Assembly: GCA_964405075.1 (NCBI GenBank)
Contig: CAYOMP010000093.1
Coordinates: forward strand, 1-11,128
Direction: 5' to 3'
Length of the DNA: 11,128 nt
Source: CAYOMP01 sp964405075
GTDB taxonomy: Bacteria > Bacillota > Clostridia > Lachnospirales > Lachnospiraceae
In this document: positions 1-7,273 of the stretch, piece after piece
How positions within the stretch are numbered: position 1 is the first letter of the stretch
Layout of the letters: each line of letters starts with the position of its first letter
Program-made: the position numbers and the translations under genes
The notes under the pieces: model-generated
What the model saw: the letters and a program-made list of their open reading frames with translations, nothing else
Databases searched by the model: none
Told to the model about the DNA's origin: nothing

Positions 1-2
1 GA

Positions 3-2000
3 ACGAGGCTGGCAATATTATTTATAATAATAGTGCTGGCTTTAATTGCATTGAATGTAAGGTTGGCATATATTAATGTCAAAGATGGTGATAAATATAC
101 AAAGCAAGTGTTGTCACAGCGTTCTTATGATAGTACAACCCTGCCATTTAGACGTGGTGATATTATTGATGCTAATGGAACTGTGCTTGCAACAAGTGAA
201 AAAGTGTATAATGTTATAATGGATTGTAAAGTTATCAATTCAAATGAAAAATATGCAACACCAACATTAACAGCGCTCACGACTTGTTTTGATTTGAATG
301 AAAGTGAATTGAGAGGATATCTTACAGATTCGCCAAAGTCAAGTTATATTGTGTTGGCAAAGAGATTAACTTATGAAGAAATACAGCCATTTGTTGAATT
401 GCAGAATGATAAAACCAATAATCCATATATAAAAGGAATATGGTTTGAAGAAGAGTATTTAAGAAAATATCCTTATGGAACATTAGCTAGTAGTGTATTA
501 GGGTTCACAGTTTCCGGTAATGTTGGAAATTGGGGAATTGAACAGGCATATAATGAGGAATTAAATGGTATTGATGGTAAGTCTTATGGATATTTAAATG
601 AAGATGCAGAATTAGAGAGAACTATAAAAGCTCCTACTGATGGAAATACTATAGTTTCAACTATTGATGTAACAATACAGAAGGTTGTTGAAAAGAATAT
701 AAAGGCTTTTAATGAAACTTATGCCGGTAATTACCGAGAAGACGATGATGGTAGTACTAATACTGCTGTAATAGTTGCTAATCCACAAGATGGTAGTATA
801 CTTGCTATGGCTAGCAGTTCTAATACATATGACTTGAATAATCCTAGAGATTTGACTGGTTTCTTCACAGAAGAAGAAATTGAGGCAATGGATGACGATA
901 CCAAATTAGAAAATTTGAATCAGATTTGGAAAAATTATTGTATTACAGATACATTTGAACCTGGTTCAACAATGAAACCAATTACTATAGCATCAGCCAT
1001 TGAAAGTGGAGTCATAACAGGAGATGAAGCCTATGCTTGTGGAGGATTTCTAGAAGTTGGTGGTTGGAAAATTAGATGTGTAAGCAAGTATGGTCATGGT
1101 CAGACTACGATTAAGCAATCTATAATGAAATCCTGCAACGTTGTATTAATGAACGTTGGTTTAAAGATGGGAAGCAGTTTACTGAGTAAATATCAAAAAA
1201 TATTTGGATTTGGTACAAAAACAGGAGTGGATTTACCAGGTGAAGCATCAGGTATCGTATATGATGAAGAAAAAATGGATAGCAGTACAGTAGCTACAAA
1301 CTCTTTTGGACAAAATCTGAATGTAACAATGGTTCAGATGGTATCAGCATTTTCATCATTAATAAATGGAGGGTATTATTATAAACCGCATGTTGTTAGC
1401 AAAATTGTAGATAGTAATGGTGCTACTGTTGAAAGTATTGACTCCGTTTTATTAAAGCAAACTGTTTCTAATGAAACTTCAAATAAAGTTAAGGATTACC
1501 TATATGCTACGGTTTGTGGTGATGCGAACTCAGGTGCAACTGGTAGATATGCACATGTAGATGGTTATTCAATGGGTGGAAAGACTGGTACGGCGGAAAA
1601 AGCAGGACGTGATAAGGTAAACTATGTAATATCATTTATTGGATATGCTCCACAGGATGATCCACAGGTTGTGGTTTATGTAGTTATTGATGAACCGAAT
1701 GTGGAAGATCAGGCACATAGTCAGATGGCACAGGAGGTTGCTAAAGATATTTTTGAAGAAATTCTTCCTTATATGAATATATTCCCTACTGAAGAATTAA
1801 CAGGTGAGGTTGAAGCTAATGAATTAGTTAATACAGAAGAAAATACTAATAGTGAGGGAGAAAATCAGGAAGAAACAGTGACTGCAGAAGAGAGTAGTAA
1901 TTCTAATCCAGAAAGTGAAGAAAATTCAGAAATTGATGATGATACAGAGACTCCTTATACAATGACTGGAATGCAGGAAGAAGAGACACTAGAAGAATAA
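3..2000 (+). CDS. Class B penicillin-binding protein (SpoVD/FtsI family), 5'-truncated by window edge
   Basis: This is a membrane-anchored D,D-transpeptidase that crosslinks peptidoglycan at the septum or spore cortex. The reading frame is open from position 3, and the codons before GTG 33 encode hydrophobic residues continuing the N-terminal membrane anchor, so the true start lies upstream and GTG 33 is an internal valine. Numbering from that valine, the pedestal/dimerisation domain begins near RGDIIDANG (41-49). The transpeptidase domain has STMK (nucleophile Ser312), SCN (367-369) and KTGT (517-520). Cysteines at 303, 336, 349 and 368 surround the active site; 349 and 368 align by spacing with the redox cysteines of Bacillus subtilis SpoVD. 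There is no obvious PASTA domain. Instead the last 72 residues are a Glu/Asn/Ser-rich tail with 26 acidic and no basic residues. It is a paralogue of the next gene. Whether it is the vegetative (FtsI) or sporulation (SpoVD) enzyme cannot be decided from sequence. Confidence 0.93.
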   Translation, partial: TRLAILFIIIVLALIALNVRLAYINVKDGDKYTKQVLSQRSYDSTTLPFRRGDIIDANGTVLATSEKVYNVIMDCKVINSNEKYATPTLTALTTCFDLNESELRGYLTDSPKSSYIVLAKRLTYEEIQPFVELQNDKTNNPYIKGIWFEEEYLRKYPYGTLASSVLGFTVSGNVGNWGIEQAYNEELNGIDGKSYGYLNEDAELERTIKAPTDGNTIVSTIDVTIQKVVEKNIKAFNETYAGNYREDDDGSTNTAVIVANPQDGSILAMASSSNTYDLNNPRDLTGFFTEEEIEAMDDDTKLENLNQIWKNYCITDTFEPGSTMKPITIASAIESGVITGDEAYACGGFLEVGGWKIRCVSKYGHGQTTIKQSIMKSCNVVLMNVGLKMGSSLLSKYQKIFGFGTKTGVDLPGEASGIVYDEEKMDSSTVATNSFGQNLNVTMVQMVSAFSSLINGGYYYKPHVVSKIVDSNGATVESIDSVLLKQTVSNETSNKVKDYLYATVCGDANSGATGRYAHVDGYSMGGKTGTAEKAGRDKVNYVISFIGYAPQDDPQVVVYVVIDEPNVEDQAHSQMAQEVAKDIFEEILPYMNIFPTEELTGEVEANELVNTEENTNSEGENQEETVTAEESSNSNPESEENSEIDDDTETPYTMTGMQEEETLEE

Positions 2001-2009
2001 AAAAGTCAT

Positions 2010-2057
2010 AACCTCATAAAAGTTGTAATAAAATATAACGATGACTTTTATGAGGTT
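2010..2057 (+). promoter_or_regulatory. SD-sequestering stem-loop before second PBP gene
   Basis: AACCTCATAAAAGT (2010-2023) is the exact reverse complement of ACTTTTATGAGGTT (2044-2057), giving a 14-bp perfect stem. Two G-U pairs and one U-A pair can extend it inward, leaving a loop of about 14 nt. The 3' arm contains the GAGG (2052-2055) that is the best Shine-Dalgarno for ATG 2062, paired with 2012-2015. No U-run follows the 3' arm, so it is not a typical terminator for + strand transcripts. The inferred role is translational control or coupling to the upstream PBP gene, whose stop codon ends only 9 nt before the stem. Not tested experimentally. Confidence 0.6.
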
Positions 2058-2061
2058 GCTT

Positions 2062-3795
2062 ATGTCAGAAAATAGATTGAGAACATCAAATAGAAAGAGA
2101 ATAATGATTTTCTCAGTGATAGTTTTTTTATTATTTGTCTTTTTGGGTATACGATTGGGATATTTGATGCTTTATAAATCGGAATATTATCAGGAAAAGG
2201 CAAAAAATCTCCACGAAAGAGAAAGAGATATTAAGGCAGCTCGAGGAAAAATAATTGATGCTAATGGTACGATTATTGCAACAAATAGAACAGTATGCAC
2301 AATTTCTGTAATTCATAATCAGATAAAAGATGCAGAAACGGTGATACAAGTACTATCTAAGGAACTTGGAATATCTCAGGAGACTATTAGAAAAAAAGTA
2401 GAAAAATATAGCTCTATTGAGCGAATAAAAACAAATGTAGATAAAGAAATTGGTGATAAAATCCGAAGTTATAAGTTGGCAGGTGTAAAAATTGATGAAG
2501 ACTATAAAAGATATTATCCATATGAGGAACTGGCATCTAAGGTATTAGGTTTTACAGGTGGAGATAACCAAGGAATAATCGGATTAGAAGTAGAATATGA
2601 AAACTTTTTAAAAGGAACAAATGGGAAAATACTAACTCTTACAGATGCAAGAGGAATTGAAATAGATACAGCAGCAGAAAATAGGATAGAGCCTATTAAT
2701 GGAAATGATTTATATATAAGTTTGGATATGAATATACAAACTTATGCACAACAGGCGGCACAAAAAGTATATGAAGCAAAGAGTGCAGATGGAGTTGGGA
2801 TAATAATAATGAATCCCCAAAATGGTGAAATATTAGCTATGGTAAATTACCCGGAATTTAATTTGAATACTCCTTTCGAATTAAATGTAGAGGGGGAAGT
2901 TGATAGTACTCAAAAACAAAATTTACTAAATGCTATGTGGAGAAACAGATGTATAAATGATACATATGAACCTGGTTCAACTTTTAAAATTATAACAGCG
3001 TCAGCTGGTTTAGAAGAAGGAGTAGTTACATTAGAGGATAGATTTAGTTGTCCGGGATTTAGGATTGTTGAAGATAGAAGGATTAGATGTCATAAGACAG
3101 TAGGTCATGGTTCACAAACTTTTCTTGAAGCAACAATGAATTCGTGCAATCCGGTATTTATTGATGTAGGACTGCGATTGGGAACTGAAAATATGTATAA
3201 ATATTTTCAAAAATTTGGTTTACTTGAAAAGACAGGTGTTGATTTGCCAGGTGAAGCAGCCACAATAATGCATAATAAAAAGAATGTAGGCCAAGTTGAA
3301 TTGGCGACTATTGCATTTGGGCAATCATTTCAGATTACTCCGTTGCAATTGGCTACTACAGTTAGTTCTATTGTAAATGGTGGAAATAGAGTGACTCCTC
3401 ATTTTGGAGTTGAGGTTAGAGATTCTACAGGGAATTTGATTCGAAAATTTGAATATGGTAATAATAAAAGAATACTGTCAGAGGAAACTTCAGAAAAAAT
3501 GAGGTACATATTGGAAAAGGTTGTATCAGAAGGAACTGGAAAAAAGGCATATATAGAAGGTTTTTCCATAGGTGGCAAAACTGCAACTTCACAAACTTTA
3601 CCTAGAAGTGAAAAGAAATATATATCTTCTTTTATAGGGTTTGCACCGGCTGATAATCCAAAGGTATTAACATTGGCGGTAATATATAATCCTAAAGGGA
3701 TATACTATGGTGGAACAATAGCAGCTCCGGTAATAAGAGAAATATACGAAAATATTTTACCGTATTTGGAAAATCAACAACAGCAAGGTAGTTGA
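2062..3795 (+). CDS. Class B penicillin-binding protein (SpoVD/FtsI family) with KTA motif
   Basis: This second septal or sporulation D,D-transpeptidase is a tandem paralogue of the preceding gene. I start it at ATG 2062 (577 aa) because GAGG lies 6 nt upstream; in-frame ATGs at 2041 and 2050 have no SD, although 2041 cannot be excluded. A short basic cytoplasmic tail is followed by one membrane anchor (about residues 14-38). The pedestal domain starts at RGKIIDANG (61-69). The transpeptidase has STFK (nucleophile Ser306) and SCN (361-363), but the third motif reads GGKTATS: Lys506-Thr507-Ala508 instead of Lys-Thr-Gly. The rest of the fold is intact, including the segment KTGVDLPGEA and the ending IREIYENILPYL, so it does not look degenerate. 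Cysteines at 297, 330, 343 and 362 match those of its neighbour in spacing. It has no PASTA domain and no acidic tail. It could be the SpoVD or the FtsI of the pair. Confidence 0.92.
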   Translation: MSENRLRTSNRKRIMIFSVIVFLLFVFLGIRLGYLMLYKSEYYQEKAKNLHERERDIKAARGKIIDANGTIIATNRTVCTISVIHNQIKDAETVIQVLSKELGISQETIRKKVEKYSSIERIKTNVDKEIGDKIRSYKLAGVKIDEDYKRYYPYEELASKVLGFTGGDNQGIIGLEVEYENFLKGTNGKILTLTDARGIEIDTAAENRIEPINGNDLYISLDMNIQTYAQQAAQKVYEAKSADGVGIIIMNPQNGEILAMVNYPEFNLNTPFELNVEGEVDSTQKQNLLNAMWRNRCINDTYEPGSTFKIITASAGLEEGVVTLEDRFSCPGFRIVEDRRIRCHKTVGHGSQTFLEATMNSCNPVFIDVGLRLGTENMYKYFQKFGLLEKTGVDLPGEAATIMHNKKNVGQVELATIAFGQSFQITPLQLATTVSSIVNGGNRVTPHFGVEVRDSTGNLIRKFEYGNNKRILSEETSEKMRYILEKVVSEGTGKKAYIEGFSIGGKTATSQTLPRSEKKYISSFIGFAPADNPKVLTLAVIYNPKGIYYGGTIAAPVIREIYENILPYLENQQQQGS

Positions 3796-3820
3796 TAAAA
3801 TAAGAAAAAAGACGTATACT
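3792..3820 (+). promoter_or_regulatory. Candidate SigA promoter for mraY-ftsW
   Basis: TTGATA (3792-3797, 5/6 to consensus) and TATACT (3815-3820, 5/6) are separated by exactly 17 nt. The -35 overlaps the stop codon of the upstream PBP gene. Transcription would begin near 3827, about 40 nt before mraY. This would let the lipid-cycle genes be expressed separately from the two PBPs. AT-rich DNA yields chance matches, but both hexamers and the spacing are good. Confidence 0.5.
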
Positions 3821-3867
3821 AAGTTGGTGTTTTATACATAACAAAAGAAATGTTGAGGTGTAAAGAA

Positions 3868-4824
3868 ATGGATTTTAAAATGACTATTCCAATAATATTA
3901 GCATTTATTATTAGTGCAGCGGTAGGTCCTGCTACTATCAAATTTTTGGCGAAGTTAAAAGCAGGGCAAACAGTAAGAGATGATGGTCCGGAGAGCCATC
4001 TAAAGAAAAACGGAACTCCAACTATGGGTGGAGTTATCATTTTGTTTGGAATAATTGTTGTATCATTAATTTATATAAAGGATTATCCTAAAATAATTCC
4101 AATTTTATTTGTTACAGTAGGCTTTGGAATAATAGGATTTTTGGATGATTATATAAAAGTTGTTTTGAAAAGATCATTAGGATTAAAAGCATGGCAGAAA
4201 ATGCTAGGACAAATTGTTGTTACAGCAGTTTTTGCGTATTATATTGTGAATTTTACAGATGTATCACTTACGTTATTAGTTCCTTTTTCAAATGGTAACT
4301 ATATTGATATCGGAATTTTAGCAATACCATTAATGTTTTTTGCTATTATAGGAACTGTAAATGGAGTAAATTTTACAGATGGTTTAGATGGTTTAGCATC
4401 AAGCGTAACTGTGTTGGTAGCTGCATTTTTTTCACTTGTGGCAATAATTACAGATAGTGGAATTGCACCAATTACATGTGCGGTGGTAGGTGCATTATTA
4501 GGATTTTTACTATTTAATGTATATCCAGCCAGAGTGTTTATGGGAGATACAGGTTCGTTGGCATTAGGTGGATTTGTAGCAGCTACAGCGTATATGCTGC
4601 AGATGCCATTGTTTATACTTATAGTTGGATTAATATATTTAGCAGAAGTATTATCTGTTATTATTCAGGTTTCATATTTTAAGATTTCAGGTGGTAAACG
4701 TATCTTTAAAATGGCACCGATACATCATCATTTTGAATTGTGTGGTCTGGCAGAAACAAAGGTTGTAGCGTTGTTTACAATAGTTACGGCGATTTTATGT
4801 TTGATAGGATTGCTTGCTTTATAA
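3868..4824 (+). CDS. mraY: Phospho-N-acetylmuramoyl-pentapeptide transferase MraY
   Basis: This integral membrane enzyme transfers phospho-MurNAc-pentapeptide from its UDP carrier to undecaprenyl phosphate, making lipid I on the inner face of the membrane. I chose ATG 3868 (318 aa) because GAGG at 3855-3858 sits 9 nt upstream; ATG 3850 would add six residues and lacks an SD. Family signatures are all present: RDDGPESHLKKNGTPTMGG near the N-terminus, LDDYIKV with Asp93-Asp94, NFTDGLDGLA with Asp171 and Asp174, FMGDTGSLALG with Asp227, and the PIHHHFE motif with His286-288. The many hydrophobic segments between these motifs fit the ten-helix topology of the family, and the length is close to that of other Gram-positive MraY proteins. 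It is followed 27 nt later by ftsW. The murD and murF genes often found beside mraY are absent here. Confidence 0.97.
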   Translation: MDFKMTIPIILAFIISAAVGPATIKFLAKLKAGQTVRDDGPESHLKKNGTPTMGGVIILFGIIVVSLIYIKDYPKIIPILFVTVGFGIIGFLDDYIKVVLKRSLGLKAWQKMLGQIVVTAVFAYYIVNFTDVSLTLLVPFSNGNYIDIGILAIPLMFFAIIGTVNGVNFTDGLDGLASSVTVLVAAFFSLVAIITDSGIAPITCAVVGALLGFLLFNVYPARVFMGDTGSLALGGFVAATAYMLQMPLFILIVGLIYLAEVLSVIIQVSYFKISGGKRIFKMAPIHHHFELCGLAETKVVALFTIVTAILCLIGLLAL

Positions 4825-4851
4825 GAAAAGTAATGAAAGTGAGGTAGGGAT

Positions 4852-5976
4852 ATGAGTCGTAGAGATATGAGCGGCAATAGAAGGGCTGGAAGTTATTTTG
4901 ACTATACACTTCTTTTTATTATACTGTTTTTAGTTGGCTTCGGATTAATTATGCTCTACAGTACTAGTTCCTATGAAGCTCAAATTAAGTTTGGCAATAG
5001 TGCATATTATTTAAAACGTCAGTTGTTTGCAACATGTTTAGGATTAGTTGCTATGTTAGGAATAGCATGGTTGCCATTTTTGGACTATCATATTTTAAAA
5101 AAATTCAGTTTTCTTATTTATGGTGCTTCTTTGATATGTAGTACATTGGTTTTGTTCGTTGGTCAGAATATCAATGGTTCAAAACGTTGGTTAAGGATTG
5201 GTCCACTTTCTTTTCAGCCATCTGAGTTAGCTAAATTAGCAGTTATTATTTTGTTAGCTCACATGATAAGTGAATTAGGGAAAAAAATGGATAAGTTTAT
5301 TGCAAAACTTGTTATTATCGGTTTGACAGCTATACCATTTGTTTTGGTTGCTATTAATAACTTAAGTTCAGCCATTATTATTATAGGAATTGCGGCAGTA
5401 TTATTATTTGTTACAAGTCCCAAAATCAGACAGTTGGTAATTATGGGTGTGGTTTTGTGTGGCGTCGCAGCGGTGTTCTTGATGACAGCAGGTTACAGAG
5501 TAGAGAGGATTAGAGTATGGTTGAATCCAGAAGAACACGATAAAGGTTATCAAACATTACAGGCTTTGTATGCTATTGGTTCAGGTGGGCTATTTGGTAA
5601 AGGTCTGGGTGAAAGTATGCAAAAGTTAGGATATGTTCCGGAAGCACAAAATGATATGATTTTCTCGATTATTTGTGAAGAATTAGGCTTGTTTGGTGCT
5701 TTGTGTGTAATCTTACTATTTATGTTAATGATTTGGAGATTTATGATTATCGCAAATAATGCACCTGATTTATTTGGTTCATTATTAGTAGTAGGTATTA
5801 TGTCGCATATTGCGATTCAGGTTATACTAAATATAGCAGTAGTTACCAATACAATACCAAATACAGGTATAACATTACCATTTATAAGTTATGGTGGTAC
5901 ATCGGTTTTGTTCTTACTTAGTGAAATGGGTATAGCCCTAAATGTATCCCGTAGGATTAAATTAGAAAAATATTAA
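4852..5976 (+). CDS. ftsW: SEDS peptidoglycan glycosyltransferase FtsW/SpoVE
   Basis: This polytopic SEDS-family protein polymerises lipid II into glycan strands at the septum, working with a class B PBP such as those encoded just upstream. ATG 4852 has a GTGAGG SD (4839-4844) 7 nt away and gives 374 aa, a normal family length. Visible family features are NGSKRWLRIGPLSFQPSELAK (from Asn108), the SGGLFGKGLGES segment, and PEAQNDMIFSIICEELG, in which Asp268 corresponds to the essential extracellular-loop aspartate of FtsW/RodA. The C-terminus has GITLPFISYGGTS. The position that reads PDLGT in many FtsW/SpoVE proteins is NNLSSA here (from Asn169). The N-terminus is short and basic. In B. subtilis the gene in this place is spoVE; vegetative FtsW versus SpoVE cannot be told apart by sequence alone. 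Lying between mraY and murA, without murG, it probably shares their transcript. Confidence 0.93.
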   Translation: MSRRDMSGNRRAGSYFDYTLLFIILFLVGFGLIMLYSTSSYEAQIKFGNSAYYLKRQLFATCLGLVAMLGIAWLPFLDYHILKKFSFLIYGASLICSTLVLFVGQNINGSKRWLRIGPLSFQPSELAKLAVIILLAHMISELGKKMDKFIAKLVIIGLTAIPFVLVAINNLSSAIIIIGIAAVLLFVTSPKIRQLVIMGVVLCGVAAVFLMTAGYRVERIRVWLNPEEHDKGYQTLQALYAIGSGGLFGKGLGESMQKLGYVPEAQNDMIFSIICEELGLFGALCVILLFMLMIWRFMIIANNAPDLFGSLLVVGIMSHIAIQVILNIAVVTNTIPNTGITLPFISYGGTSVLFLLSEMGIALNVSRRIKLEKY

Positions 5977-6000
5977 CGTTATACGGTGAAATGCATATTA

Positions 6001-6006
6001 TATAAT
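6001..6006 (+). promoter_or_regulatory. Possible -10 element upstream of murA
   Basis: A perfect TATAAT lies in the 52-nt gap between ftsW and murA. The matching -35 region is poor (GTTATA at 5978-5983 with a 17-nt spacer, 3/6) and there is no extended -10 TG. It may give murA-divIB some independent transcription, but such hexamers are common by chance in this AT-rich DNA. Confidence 0.22.
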
Positions 6007-6028
6007 AAGTACAATTTTTGGTGCATCT

Positions 6029-7273
6029 ATGGATTCAATTGTAATAAAGGGCGGTAGACCTTTACAGGGTTGTGTTAAAATTCAAGGATCAAAGAATGCT
6101 GTTTTACCTATAATTAGTGCATCGTTATTATGTGATGATGTGATTTTAAATAATTGTCCGAGAATATCTGATGTAGATAACATGCTTGCAATACTGGCAA
6201 AACTTGGTATGAAATCAACATGGAATGATGATGTTTTGCAAATTAAACGAATTGATGATGTTACATTTGAAATTGCAGAAAATATGACTAAGCAATTAAG
6301 AGCTTCGATATTGTTGGCAGGAACGTTGTTAGGAAAGTACAAAAAAGCATTTGTTTCATATCCTGGTGGATGTACAATTGGAGCAAGACCCATAGATATT
6401 CATTTGAAAGCTTTTGAAAAATTGGGAGCTAGAGTTCGAATGGAAAAAAATGGAATAGATATTATAGGAGATGAACTTCACGAAGGAATTATCGAATTGG
6501 AATTTCCAAGTGTTGGAGCCACTGAGAATATAATATTATTAGCATGTCAAATTAGTGGAGAAACAATTATATATAATCCAGCCAAAGAACCAGAGATAGA
6601 TGAATTGATAAAGTTTTTAAATAAATTAGGATGTATTATAACAAGAGAAGATAATTTGATTAGAATAAAAGGAAAACAAAATAAAAAGATAATAGAGCAT
6701 TATGTTTGTTCTGATAGAATTGTAGCTGGTACATATATTTTAGCTACAATTGCTACATCAGGGGAAACAAAGATAATAGATGCCCCGGTTGAACATTTAA
6801 GTGCATTGCTAGAGGAAGTTAGTGAAATGGGTAGCAGTTGGCGGCTAGATGAAAGTGGCAGTCTTTTAATAAAAGGATATTCTAGTGTAAGACCATTAAA
6901 TATAATTACAAATCCATATCCAGCATTTCCGACGGATTTGCAGTCTCAAATAATGACCGTATTAACGTGTGCAGATGGAGAGAGTGTTATTATGGAAAAT
7001 ATATTTGAGAATCGTTTTAAAATTGTTCCAGAACTTATTAGAATGGGGGCTGATATAAAAATAAGGGATAATTTGGCTATCATTTGTGGCAAAAGAAAAT
7101 TAATCGGAGAAAAAGTTGTGGCAAAAGATTTAAGAGGTACAGCGGCATTAATTATTGCAGGAATGATGGCACAAGGAGAGACAGTGGTTACTAATGCTGA
7201 ATATGCAAAACGCGGTTATTGTGATATTAGTAGGGATTTGAGAAAACTAGGAGCAAATATTTCTTATGGGTAA
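6029..7273 (+). CDS. murA: UDP-N-acetylglucosamine 1-carboxyvinyltransferase MurA
   Basis: This cytoplasmic enzyme catalyses the first committed step of peptidoglycan synthesis, transferring enolpyruvate from PEP to UDP-GlcNAc. At 414 aa it is close to the family norm. Key residues fall at the same numbers as in E. coli MurA: Lys22-Asn23 in GSKNAV, and Cys115 and Arg120 in PGGCTIGARPIDIH. The general acid/base aspartate is Asp303 in AFPTDLQSQ, and the C-terminal DLRGTAALIIAG and RGYCDI segments are present. Cys115 is the residue alkylated by fosfomycin, so this copy is of the sensitive type on sequence. ATG 6029 is the only plausible start; the SD is weak (GGTG at 6020-6023). The last 8 nt overlap divIB, suggesting translational coupling. 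In B. subtilis murA is not in the dcw cluster, so its location here between ftsW and divIB is a clostridial-style arrangement. Confidence 0.97.
   Translation: MDSIVIKGGRPLQGCVKIQGSKNAVLPIISASLLCDDVILNNCPRISDVDNMLAILAKLGMKSTWNDDVLQIKRIDDVTFEIAENMTKQLRASILLAGTLLGKYKKAFVSYPGGCTIGARPIDIHLKAFEKLGARVRMEKNGIDIIGDELHEGIIELEFPSVGATENIILLACQISGETIIYNPAKEPEIDELIKFLNKLGCIITREDNLIRIKGKQNKKIIEHYVCSDRIVAGTYILATIATSGETKIIDAPVEHLSALLEEVSEMGSSWRLDESGSLLIKGYSSVRPLNIITNPYPAFPTDLQSQIMTVLTCADGESVIMENIFENRFKIVPELIRMGADIKIRDNLAIICGKRKLIGEKVVAKDLRGTAALIIAGMMAQGETVVTNAEYAKRGYCDISRDLRKLGANISYG

Noticed and set aside
33..35. GTG 33 as start of the first PBP
   Set aside because: The frame is open to position 3 and encodes a continuous hydrophobic anchor, with no SD before 33; the gene simply enters from outside the window.
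2041..2061. ATG 2041 or 2050 as start of the second PBP
   Set aside because: Neither has an SD upstream, whereas ATG 2062 has GAGG at 6 nt spacing; 2041 is kept only as a possible alternative.
6082..6393. 103-codon minus-strand open frame inside murA
   Set aside because: It is antisense to strongly conserved MurA motifs, has no recognisable domain and is best explained as a shadow.
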